From positions 330,920-349,182 of the forward strand of contig MU069686.1 in NCBI GenBank assembly GCA_002284615.2: a stretch of DNA of 18,263 nucleotides, in the 5' to 3' direction. Made by a program: the position numbers and the translations under genes. Below the pieces are notes generated by a model that worked only from the letters and a program-made list of their open reading frames with translations, was not told the DNA's origin and did not search any database. Shown here one piece after another: positions 1 through 8,164 of the stretch. This DNA is from Dunaliella salina (Eukaryota; Chlorophyta; Chlorophyceae; Chlamydomonadales; Dunaliellaceae). Numbering within the stretch: the first letter of the stretch is position 1; each line of letters starts with the position of its first letter.

Positions 1-560
1 CTGTGGACTCTGAAGTTTGCCTGCTTGCCTTGTCCTGCAGGCGATCCTGCACTGAGGGAGGGGGGTCAGGCCTGCGCTATGCACACGCTAACAGTGCTCC
101 TTTACTCTGTCGACCCTGGAGTGTGCCTGCTTGCCTTGAACTGCAGGCGATGCTGCACTGAGGGGGGTGGGGGTCAGAACTGCGCTATGTACACGCTAAT
201 AGTGCTTCTTTACTTTGTGGACCCTGAAGTTTGCCTGACCGTCTTGTCCTTCAGGCGATGCCGCACTGAGGGGTAACTTAGACTTTTGCTAATGCTGCTT
301 CTTTCTTCTGCGGACACTGAACATTGCCTGGCTGTGCAGGCTTTGCTGCGCTGATGGGAGGCTTAGGCCTTATGATGTGATTCTACGTAATGCACATGCC
401 AGTGGAGCTTTTTATCAATTGATTCTTGGGGGCCCTGAATATAGATTTGCCTGGTTGCCTTGCCTTGCAGGCTATGCTGCGCTCAAAGGGGACTCAGACC
501 TACCTCTTAGCACATGCTAATGGTGCCTCTTTACTCTGTGGACCCCAAATATATTAGTTA
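1..560. repeat. ~107-bp minisatellite, about five diverged tandem units
   Basis: Units start near 1, 107, 215, 308 and 424, with a broken sixth at 536. Each unit has the same order of landmarks: CTGTGGACCCTGAA, then TTTGCCTG, CTTGCCTTG, GCAGGCGATGCTGCACTGAG, a G-rich stretch, and finally GCACATGCTAA and TTTACT. Units 1 and 2 are the most alike; later ones drift and vary from about 93 to 116 bp. A further partial unit lies at about 700-765. The open frame that crosses units 1-3 is a by-product of the repeat and shows no domain, so I do not call a gene. Confidence 0.85.
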
Positions 561-780
561 GCCACATTCCATCTTTGCACCGCGAACTCAGGCTCATCCT
601 GCACGCTTTGTACAGCACTTACATAAATAAAAGCGCGCATTTCCAATGTTGAAAGCGCATGTCTGCCCAGTCTGCTGGAAAATCGTAATTCAGCTAATGA
701 TTTGAACGGTCTGGTTGTCTTGTCCTGCAGGCTATGCTGCGCTTAGGGGGGACTCAGACCTGGGGGGCTGCAGAGATGAT
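561..780. other. Spacer with one stray minisatellite fragment
   Basis: About 561-700 shows no coding or structural signal that I can support. About 700-765 repeats the GGTTG..TTGTCCTGCAGGCTATGCTGCGCT core of the upstream 107-bp repeat, so the satellite once extended this far or was interrupted. Confidence 0.4.
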
Positions 781-840
781 GACCGTTACGACTGCGGACC
801 TGGCAACTGCTGCCGTTGCGACTGCTGACCTGGTAACAGC
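781..840. repeat. 30-bp tandem duplication, in frame with the minus-strand remnant
   Basis: 781-810 and 811-840 are near copies, built around CCGTTACGACTGC / CCGTTGCGACTGC and GACCTGGCAACTGC / GACCTGGTAACAGC. A weaker third unit follows at about 860-890. The 30-bp period equals ten codons. On the minus strand it reads as a short Gln/Pro-rich or Ala/Val-rich repeat, depending on frame, at the tail of the gag-like remnant. Confidence 0.6.
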
Positions 841-1049
841 TGTGGCTTTAAAGCGCTTGCGGTTTCCGCAAATGAAACTGCTGACCTGACACCTTTGACG
901 TTTGTGGTTTGAGATTTTAAGCAATGACAAGCACCAGGAGCTTCCCAACTCTGCAGTGTACAATCTACATTTTACGTCCAGAGGCTGTGGACTAGGAGCC
1001 TGCCAAGTTTGCAAACAACTGCTTCAGGGCAGCAGGTGACAGTAACTGC

Positions 1050-1190
1050 TTCCTGCTAGCTGTGTCTAGTGTAGGTTCTGAGGGCCTTTTGGTGAGGCCA
1101 CTGCTACCTTGCTAGCTTGCTAGCTTGTTAGTCAATGGACCTTCCCTTAATGCACGCGGCCTCTGGCTTGCATAGACTTTTCTTTTCTTT
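1050..1190 (+). mobile_element. Copy A: 5'-truncated LINE 3' end with 13-bp TSD
   Basis: The 141-bp segment matches the 3' UTR of element 2 (13090-13245). Shared landmarks are GTGTCTAGTGTAGG, GAGGG, GGTGAGGC, GGACCTTCCCTTAATGCACG and CTTGCGTAGACTTTTCTTTT (here CATAG). It ends in a TTTTC-type tail. The perfect 13-mer TGACAGTAACTGC flanks it at 1037-1049 and 1191-1203, as expected for target-primed reverse transcription. It interrupts the minus-strand gag-like remnant and contains no gene. Confidence 0.9.
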
Positions 1191-1241
1191 TGACAGTAAC
1201 TGCAGGATGACAGCTGCATTCAAACCCGTGGGTCACGTTTC

Positions 1242-1463
1242 CTGCCGAGGGACACTCACAACTCTTTGAGCCATTGTGTCTCCCATACTTGATGCAGAGA
1301 GGGTGGTTTCTGCCTCCATGTTTTTCCCCGTAAGACCTGTGGTTCATGTTTTCTGCCGAGGGACACTCACAACTCTTTGAGCCATTGTGTCTCCCACAGT
1401 TGATGCACGGAGGGTAGTTTCTGCCTCCATGGTTTTTTTCCTTAAGACCTGTGGGGTGACAGG
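1242..1463 (-). repeat. 111-bp in-frame duplication of the zinc-knuckle unit
   Basis: CTGCCGAGGGACACTCACAA occurs at 1242 and again at 1353, and similarity runs through both 111-bp units. The period is 37 codons on the minus strand, so the duplication adds a whole knuckle without shifting frame. The two units differ by scattered substitutions, including the one that turns the second Cys into Tyr. Confidence 0.85.
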
Positions 1464-1968
1464 TTTCAAGCTGAGTATGCAAGTCATTGCAGCGCCTGAC
1501 TATTGGGCGTGGCTCGTGTGAGTTTGGCACAAGCGCCCCACCTGAAGTGATACTGGGCTTAGACTCAAGGAAAAGAGCATGGAGGAACTCTTCATCTCCT
1601 GCCTCAGGGCCCTTTGTGGCCCTACCTTTGGCCACCGGGGGGAAATAGGCGATTCTGTAGCAGAGAGGCGCTACCCATGAGTTACCTGATGCCCAATACC
1701 ATCCTTTGATGTTTGCCGTAGGTGTTGTCCTCTGAGTGCAAGGATGAGGATTTGAAATGACTTGTGAGCAGCCATGAGGCTCAAAAGGACCCCAGGTCCT
1801 CTTCTTTAATTGATGAGGACCTAATATTCTCTGCTTATGTATCTTTTCTTTTTTCCCGGAAAAACTTCCTGTATTGATGCATTTCAAGTGGTATTTGTCG
1901 CGCTTGTTTATGCAATTTAGCCCATCTGCATATGCAATCCTGTTCTCGATGCGCAGAACTGGGCACAC

Positions 1969-2530
1969 CCGGCCTCAGAGAAAAACCACTAATTTGTTTG
2001 GACATTTCCTGTCACTCCCCTCTGTAAGGCTGTGAGTCTGCACCTCAAGATCATTGTACTGAATCTCTGATGCCACTTTGAAGGACGTCAAGCTCGCACA
2101 AGCTAAACTGCATGCTTTTTGAATGCCAGGGTATGTGTGGGTCACCCTTCTAACCTCTGATTGACCCAAACACATTGAGCATGCAATTGCTGCAAATATG
2201 GCTATTCTTAACTCAGAAGAGGCACTCGTTATCTACCGGGCGGGACATGCTAGTACAAGCACCGACAAAAGCACTGACAGTCCTTTGGCACTGCTTGCTG
2301 GCTGCCTGGCATAGCCCCAGTTGGTACACAACTTTCAGCATTTTGTGTCCAAACACATTTCTCAGCTCAATCCTGCCCCTTCACCTGGCTTTGACTAAAT
2401 TTTACCGTCCTTCCTCAAACATGCGTGCACATTGGTGGGAAGAGAAGATGGAAAGGCTTCCATTTCAATTTGCTCACTCCTTTTATAGCCCACTTTTTCC
2501 AACAACGAGCTACCACATGCTTGTTTGTTT
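1969..2530. other. Unassigned stretch upstream of LINE X
   Basis: A 66-codon minus-strand frame (2175-1975) and a plus-strand frame opening at 2175 cross this stretch. I recognise no motif in either before about 2530. The plus frame runs into the RT remnant of LINE X, so part of it may be decayed X sequence. A short GTTT microrepeat lies at 2520-2535. Confidence 0.35.
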
Positions 2531-3716
2531 GTTTGTTCGTCTCACACTCATGCTTGGAAGACAGCAAAACTTAATCCTGTACAAAAAGGGTTCTCCTTCT
2601 TATGCGTGCAAAAAACATGAGCTGTCAGTGGGACTTATTACCTGCTGTTTTGTAATATGCTGTAAGATTGGTGCCTTGCAAACTTTGAAAACCACAAAAT
2701 TCCCGATTCTCAATTTCATTCCAGGACGCAGCCCCTTGCAACTGCCACTTCTTTTCACTATGCGACATCTCAAACATGCTGCTTAGACTTGCAAGCCCTG
2801 TGGTTCGTCGCGTCTTCCCACAGCCTTTTTTGATTTTAAACAAAAGTTGATTCCAGTCCTGGCGACAAGCTGTGGCACCACTTTCAACATTGTCAGCTGG
2901 GCAATTCCTTAACATCCTCAAAATTCATACAGTCGACCTATGCCTTATAGCCAACTCACCCATCGATCTCCAGGCTATCCTTGATAGACTGAAGTTGTAT
3001 GCCCGCACTGAAAATACTCAAAATTCAATGGTTGTTTGCTTCAACGCCAGGACAAGCAATTCGCCATTGACGGAACCTTAGTTGTTAGTTTCCCCAGTTG
3101 AACATTTTGGGTGTGGACTTGGGACTTCCTTCCTGCGCAGTTGTGCTCGCATGATGTTCCTTGCCTTCACAATTTTCTAGAAGCCTTTCAGAACCTTTCT
3201 TGAGCTGCCTTCCTCCTGGAAACCATCTTCTTGTGTGTCTTTCTGTGATTTTAGCCCAGTTCCGATGGGACATTGCATACATGTCATATTAATGAACAAG
3301 TGTAAAACAAACAATTCACCTCTTGTTTATGATCAGGATACCTTGCCATACTCTGACACTTATAAATATTTGGGGTATTATTTGATAGAAGCCTCAACCT
3401 GGATTCTGCTGCAGAAGAAGCCTTGTAACCTTGGTTGGCCAGCATGGCATGTGTACGCTCCTTTGCTTATGAACATCAGCTTACTCACCGGCTTCATGCC
3501 TACTTATGGCTCTTCAAGTCGTATGTTATTCCTGCATGTATATATGCATGCCAGATTTGGGCTACTCCCTACAACCAGGTCGTGAGATGGACAATTGCAT
3601 TCTGAGAGAAATGGCTACTGTGTTCCCTGAAACCCTTATTCGGAGTCCAATCCTTCTGTAATGTGCTACATGACTGTGGGATTGGACCTATTCAATTCAA
3701 CTGGTTTCGAGCCACA
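2530..3716 (+). pseudogene. LINE X, 5' visible part: decayed reverse transcriptase
   Basis: Several RT landmarks appear in different frames. KKGSP at ~2585 is followed at ~2700-2785 by IPGRSPLQ and MRHLKHAA, equivalent to the 'GF..GRSTLQ...LRH' block before motif A. A remnant of motif A (FFDFKQ) lies at ~2828. DLCLIANSPIDLQAILDRLK at ~2938 matches the motif C region of LINE RTs, but the aspartate pair has decayed to VD. SDTYKYLGYY at ~3353 is the post-catalytic 'YLG' motif, and GIGPIQFNWFRAT at 3678-3716 belongs to the C-terminal part. The spacing between motifs A and C is far too short, so motif B is deleted. The reading resumes after element 2 at 13246 (VRLYNSL...). Confident as an RT relic, less so about its clade. 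Confidence 0.6.
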
Positions 3717-4079
3717 TATCCGATATTGTGAAAAAGTTTTACACGGACAGCATGGCTGCCCCTAGCATTAAGACTGGAGCTTACCTTCCATCTGACCCCC
3801 AAGCCAGACGCAATTACCCCTGAATGGACCGACAGTACAAGGACTACTTCCTCCTCGAAACTCCCATCACAGGGGAGCATGCCATTTATTCTGCCATGGA
3901 ACAAAGCCATGCCACGGTAACCTTCATATTCTTATTAAGCTGGGGAGGCCCTATGAGCACAAATCCATACTCAAAACTCCTAGCTTACCTTCCATCTGAC
4001 CCCCAAGCCAGATGCAATTACCCCTGAATGGACCGACAGTACAAGGACCACTTCCTCCTCGAAACTCCCATCACAGGGG
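3717..4079 (+). pseudogene. Element 2, 5' fragment: region before the RT fingers
   Basis: This piece is assigned to element 2 for two reasons. Its sequence up to the 13-mer CCCATCACAGGGG (4067-4079) continues naturally after the same 13-mer at 6381-6393, into the RT. It is also bounded on the left by the X breakpoint at 3716/3717. One frame reads DRQYKDHFLLETPITG just before the junction, after an in-frame TGA. I read this as the segment preceding the RT fingers, which is inference. Most of the piece exists twice because of a 204-bp tandem duplication. The element therefore begins here truncated, with no ORF1 and no APE endonuclease visible. Confidence 0.5.
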
Positions 4080-4185
4080 AACATGCCATTTATTCTGCCA
4101 TGGAACAAAGCCATGCCACGGCAACCTTCATGTTCTTGCCAAGCTGGGGAGGTCCTATGAGCACAAAGCCATACTCAAAACTCCT
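3778..4185. repeat. 204-bp tandem duplication spanning an insertion junction
   Basis: 3778-3981 and 3982-4185 are aligned copies with about ten differences (roughly 95% identity). The period is 68 codons. The duplicated unit includes the 13-bp target site CCCATCACAGGGG (3863-3875 and 4067-4079) and the first ~106 bp of element 1. The duplication must therefore postdate the insertion of element 1. Confidence 0.95.
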
Positions 4186-5116
4186 AAATGCCTGTCCTCA
4201 CTTCTGTCGCACACTGGGAACCATACCTTCAACAAACCTCATCTATGCCACCCCCCCCTTCTGGCTAAGCCAAGAAATTGACCTTCCTTGCCATTTCTGG
4301 AGCCTACAAGTAATTGCTGTTTGGAATACCGCCGCAAGAGTCCGCCTCAATGAGATTAACTCAAATTGGCTCAAAGGCCTGAAACAAGACATCCGTGAAG
4401 CAAGATGGCTGGAAAATAAGATTAGCAACGACCCTATCCTTAATCCAAGACACCCAGAAATTGAAACTGGCTTCAATAAATTCAAAAAGCTACCTTCTGC
4501 CCACCAACAAACCTTCTACAGTACCACGCAAAGCCAACAAAGTTTCTCATCACTCATCCAGCCCTTGCCTGGTGCACAGAGTTGAAAACTGAGAGAATGG
4601 GCGTACACGGACGGCAGCTCCCATGAGCACAATGGCAAACAAGTGATTGGTGCAGGGGTCTACCACCCCGCAAGTGACAGCACCAATCATGTCCAACCAA
4701 ATGGAGCAGGGATCACCCATACCATCACAAGAGCCNAATTGGCGGCAATAGCAGCTGCCATTCTCCTAGGATATCGTTACATTGCCTCTGACAGCCTTTG
4801 CTCTCTAGAACAGATCAGAAAGCAAATACTCTACCCAGAACTTCATCACCAGCATGTCCAGGGCCACATCCTCAAGATAATCATACAACTCATACGCAAT
4901 ACACCTACCCCTATTCATTTCTTCAAGGTCAAATCTCATGCTGGAATTATTGGCAATGAATGCGCAGATGCCGTTGCCAAACACCAGGCCACTCAGAAGA
5001 ATGACGCAGACATAATCTTCCCATGTGCAAACCTTGAAGGCAATCCGTTTCATGACACCACGTGGCTTGCCTTTGAGGAAACTTCCTGCACCCATGCAAA
5101 TGCTTCTAGACGCCGG
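4080..5116 (+). pseudogene. Element 1: end of PCIF1-like domain plus RNase H
   Basis: One frame stays open from 4080 to about 5120 except for a TGA at 4583-4585. The first ~100 codons contain ATATFMFLPSWGGP and, later, WSLQVIAVWNTAARVRL. This matches the part of element 2 that follows its HPPH motif and resembles the strand 'FIVFIPEW' region of PCIF1-family methyltransferases. RNase H follows. The first Asp is in YTDGSS (~4600), the Glu position is in TRA-x-LAA, the second Asp is in IASDS (~4788), and the last Asp is in GNECADAVA after VKSHAGI (~4930-4975). The Glu codon contains the ambiguous base at 4736 (NAA), so its identity is undefined. RNase H in LINEs removes template RNA during second-strand synthesis. 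Confidence 0.75.
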
Positions 5117-5170
5117 CGGTAGGTGAGTTACGGCGCCGTAATCGGTTACGGCGCCGTAACCCACCTACCG
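5117..5170. repeat. 54-bp near-perfect hairpin interrupting element 1
   Basis: Arms of 25 nt (5117-5141 and 5146-5170) pair with one mismatch around the 4-nt loop TCGG. Each arm also contains the 14-bp palindrome TTACGGCGCCGTAA. The hairpin falls between the RNase H tail and the KLKHFSS...HMHPKHRLG segment, which is continuous in the related elements. It also changes the reading frame. Its size and symmetry suggest a minimal foldback insertion. A 'TA' on each side is the only candidate target duplication. Confidence 0.8.
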
Positions 5171-6259
5171 TAAAGCTCAAACACTTCTCCAGCCTCCGTG
5201 ACGCTTCACGGAAACACATGCACCCAAAACACAGACTTGGAAAGGCCAACATGAACACGGGGTACTACTCTTTCTACCAAAGTCTACTCCCCAGCATCCA
5301 CAAAAATATCAGCAATTCCTTTTGGACCATGCCTACACTCTCTTTCAAGACGAAGCAAAACATTTTCAAATACCGCACAGGTACCCTATTCAATCAAAAA
5401 CATGCTGTGCGCTTCAAAATTTCCACCAGCCTACAATGTCCCCTTTGTGGGGAACTTGACAGTGCCCTTCACATCTTATCAGGATGCAAAAATTCAACCA
5501 TGTCTGGTATGGTAATTGAGCGACACAATATTGCCAGCAGAATTCTCCTAAAAGCCATCAGCAAAGGCCCTCTTGGGGCAGGTATTGCCTCCATGGACAT
5601 TGGCAGAGCAGACCGTCTTGCCTTGCAAGACTTACAGATCCCAGAACATGCTACTAATAGGACCCTTCCCAAATATATTTTCCTGCGCTGCTTCCCTGAT
5701 AAGAATAGGCTCACTTCCAGCCGGCCTGATGCTCTATTAGTTGTTCCCCTGAAAAGGGCGCCAAGGTCGAATCCTCTTTATGAATTGAGAAGTACAGGGG
5801 GGCGCCGGGGGAACAGGTGGGACTCAGCGCTAGCCACAGCCACTCCACCAACACTCAAGGCTCGTGACCCCAGTCAGCTCCGGATCCACCCAGATCAGAG
5901 GCACATCCACCTTGTTGAAGTCAAATACTGTGAGGACACCCGGCCCAACAGCCAGCTTGAGGCCTCCAAGCTGCAGCGAACTTTGTCGTCATCTTTCTGG
6001 GGCCTCAGCTCAAGTCACCCTCCATACTATCCTGTTAGGCGTGGGAGGAGTCATCTACACCTCGCACACATTAGGGCCTCTTAAGGAGCTTGGTCTTGAC
6101 ACTTTCAAGGCCACCAAGCTTGCTCGGAAGCTTCATGCTCATTCTGTCCTGTATGCTTACAAACTTGCTTGCAACAGACGCGCTCTTGAGAAAAACTTTT
6201 TCAACTTTCAACAAGGTCAGGCTCGGGCTACTGCTAGTAACCCACCTGATCCCCACTGA
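5171..6259 (+). pseudogene. Element 1: CCHC zinc finger and restriction-like endonuclease
   Basis: From the ATG at 5218 the frame reads 288 codons. Residues 74-90 form a C-x2-C-x7-H-x4-C finger (CPLCG...LH....C), the type found just before the endonuclease of R2-like LINEs. A PD-(D/E)xK core follows. Asp171 is in RPDALLV, and Glu234 and Lys236 are in HLVEVKYCEDT, so this copy keeps all visible catalytic residues. Around 5972-6000 the reading shifts frame. It then continues through VTLHTILLGVGGVIY to the conserved end SNPPDPH and a TGA at 6257-6259. RLE domains nick target DNA to prime reverse transcription. The insert between Asp and Glu is long and Gly/Arg-rich. The apparent start is only the first Met after the hairpin. 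Confidence 0.75.
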
Positions 6260-6380
6260 CTTCTTTCTATTGCTTTCTCTTGGTAAAGCAGATACACGGT
6301 GCCTCGGCCCTAGGTATCCCCTTTTCCTTAATTGATATGGGGAGTGTTTTCACTGCCTGCGTAGTTTTTCTTTTCTTTTC
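6260..6380 (+). other. Element 1 3' UTR, subfamily I
   Basis: The 121 bp between the stop codon and the right TSD contain CTTTTCCTTAATTGATATGG, then CTGCCTGCGTAG and a TTTTC-rich tail. The nested fragment at 14505-14804 ends in the same way. The last part (CCTTAAT..., TGCGTAG, TTTTCTTTTC) is shared in outline with the otherwise different 3' UTR of element 2. Confidence 0.75.
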
Positions 6381-6393
6381 CCCATCACAGGGG

Positions 6394-8160
6394 CCGAGAA
6401 TGATACCCAAAGCAAGAGGAATGGCTGTACAGCTCCATCCTAGACAACTGCTCCTTCAAGGATTGTATCCAATCCCTCACAAATAATAAGACCCCAGGAA
6501 CAAACAGCTTAGTGAGTTGGCTGCTCAAAAATATGCCGCATGAGTACAAGGAATCCATCCACAAACTCATTATCATCATGTGGGCAATGGGCATCTCCCC
6601 CAAAGCCTGGAAGAAGAGTGACACCATACTTATCTTCAAAGAAAAAGGCCCTTGAACAGACATCACCTCCTACCGGCCTATCGGCCTAGCCAACACGCTG
6701 CAGAAATCATGGACAAGTCTGGTCACTACAACCCTGTATGGAGATGCAGAGAGTCACTCCCTGCTTAGCACTATGCAAGCAGATTTCCGCAAACACACAG
6801 ACACTATACACCAACTCCAAAACTTAATAATGACCCTTGAAAATTCTAAACTCTTCAACAGAGACGTCTATGCTCAGCCTTCAATACAACCTCAGCCTTC
6901 AATACAACAGACCACGGCAAGCTATTCTGGATCATGTACGACCTTGGCCTCCCCTCTGATTCTGACACCGTCAAAAACTTATACCAGGAGGCCCACCACA
7001 CCAGCTAACGGTCAATACACTAAAGACATCCCCATAGAAAGAGGGACCATCCAGGGGGACACCCTCTTCCCCTTCCACTTCCTCATATACATGGAACACC
7101 TGTTGCGCTGGCTCCATGCTGGTGGGAGAGGCTATGAATACGAGTGCCTCAACAACAGCCCACAAGCTTTTGAACAGAAAGCCCAGGATAAAATCAGCAG
7201 TGGGGCATTTGCAGATGACCCCATCTGCATCACGGAAACATGTGCTAATTTGCGTATTAAAGCCAAGAAATTAAGCCTCTACGCTGATTGGGCCCACCTC
7301 ATCATCTCTGGCTCAAAAACAAAGGTGACATGCAACCTTCCTAGCCCACAAACAATGCAAATCAGGGGCAATACGTCTGTGTCAGATTTTGCTCGTCGTC
7401 AACTCAAAGACAAGATACTGGTCCAGGGCAAACCAGCTCAATTCCTTTACCCTGGGGATCCTTTTACTTACCTCGGTGTTGAAGTCACCATGACACCAGA
7501 AGGGAAACTCCAGCTTACCAAAATGAAGGAGAAGTTCACAAAGAAAACTGACAAATTTGACCTGCTCTTTTGCCATACCCAGGCAAACAATGGATATAAT
7601 TCGTACAGCCATCATTCCCTGCATTGCATATGTCTTTCCAGTAATGCCTTGCTCTGAGGAGGACCTCGCGTGCTGGGATACATGCATCCTCAACGTTATC
7701 AAAGAGAGGTACAAGCTCTGGCATAACACTGCCACAGCCATCCTGCGGGAAGACAAAATAAACTATGGTTTTGGTAGTATCACCGGCAGGCACGGACGAG
7801 TCACCAAGTCAATACCGGTATCTAAAATCCACCAACTGAGACAGGAGCATCAACCCATATCACCAAACCTCCAGCTTCATCCTCAAGCAATTACCCTTTA
7901 TGCTCCGTGCACGTGTTAGGCAATACCTATGTATCAACAAGAGCGCTCTCAACATCTCCTTTCAAGGAGCACCTTATCTGCTCTCTAGCATCAGTCCCAT
8001 AATAAATGTCCTCTCAATGCCAATGCAACCTACTCTTAAAACTTTAGCCTGTCACTGCACTTACTCCCTCATGGAAATAGGCATAAATAGGCTTTCAGTT
8101 TCACTGAATGATAACCTCACCCACACTATTGACAGGAACAAACTCACGTGACGTGAGTCA
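6394..8160 (+). pseudogene. Element 2: reverse transcriptase
   Basis: From about 6402 to 7657 one frame encodes most of an RT, with a stop at 6653-6655. NNKTPGTN (~6484) and YRPIGLANTL (~6671) mark the fingers. QADFRKHTDTIHQL (~6776) matches the 'Q.GFR..T..Q' block. RGTIQGDTL (~7040) is motif B. FADD (7208-7219) is motif C with both aspartates. Motif A is damaged: codons for the catalytic Asp segment are missing, and SAFNTT appears twice in a shifted frame. After a frameshift near 7560, AIIPCIAYVFPV and ERYKLWHNTATAIL belong to the thumb/connection. Further frameshifts occur near 7800-7900. The motif set is typical of LINE RTs. Copying is impossible from this copy. Confidence 0.85.
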
Positions 8161-8164
8161 CGTC
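8142..8164. repeat. Short palindrome in the RT connection region
   Basis: GACGTGAGTCACGTC (8150-8164) is a perfect 15-nt palindrome about a central G. ACTCACG/CGTGAGT arms overlap it at 8142-8158. It falls exactly where the reading changes from NKLT to LFGRKSKTKHI, so it may be a small insertion. It also contains bZIP-like core sequences, most likely by chance. Confidence 0.55.

Larger units (their letters stand above)
754..1968 (-). pseudogene. gag/ORF1-like remnant with duplicated zinc knuckle
   Basis: The minus strand is open from 1968 to 1147. It encodes a basic protein whose C-terminal half carries two copies of a 37-residue unit centred on CINCGRHNGSKSCECP. The first copy keeps the Cys-Cys-His-Cys set (C-x2-C-x2-H-x5-C, slightly shorter than the canonical retroviral knuckle). 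In the second, the second Cys is Tyr. Knuckles of this kind bind RNA in the ORF1/gag proteins of LINEs and LTR elements. The reading is broken at 1190 by a LINE 3'-end insertion. Beyond it, a Gln-rich repetitive stretch continues to about 754 with stops. No RT of the same strand adjoins it, so the owner element is unknown. A chance open frame is possible, but the duplicated, codon-sized Cys/His unit argues against that. Confidence 0.45.
4080..6380 (+). mobile_element. Element 1: 5'-truncated RNase H/RLE LINE nested in element 2
   Basis: The 2301-bp element begins inside the methyltransferase-like domain and runs through RNase H, CCHC finger, RLE domain, stop codon and a 121-bp 3' UTR ending in a TTTTTCTTTTCTTTTC tail. 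The same 13-mer, CCCATCACAGGGG, ends the left flank (4067-4079) and begins the right flank (6381-6393). This is a TSD of the same length as that of copy A. The host sequence on both sides is element 2, so this is a nested insertion by a relative. Truncation at the 5' end and an intact 3' tail are typical of LINE retrotransposition. Confidence 0.85.

Noticed and set aside
25..276. 83-codon frame in the minisatellite
   Set aside because: The repetitive protein simply mirrors the 107-bp repeat, with no start context, domain or codon signal.
1050..1190. Short A/B/E repeats as tRNA-derived SINEs
   Set aside because: No convincing pol III A and B boxes, and each short copy matches the 3' UTR of element 2 or 4 up to the last codons. 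They are 5'-truncated LINE ends, not a separate SINE family.
2175..2786. 203-codon open frame as an independent host gene
   Set aside because: Its second half contains RT blocks (KKGSP, IPGRSPLQ, MRHLKHAA) of LINE X and it stops just before motif A; the first half has no motif. It is better explained as RT debris.
3778..4185. CRISPR array or phage-like repeat
   Set aside because: Two long direct repeats without spacers, in a eukaryotic LINE context; no cas genes.
4012..4281. Overlapping plus-strand frames in 3824-4281 as separate small genes
   Set aside because: They are alternate frames of the 204-bp duplication and of element 1; repeated proteins arise from the repeated DNA.
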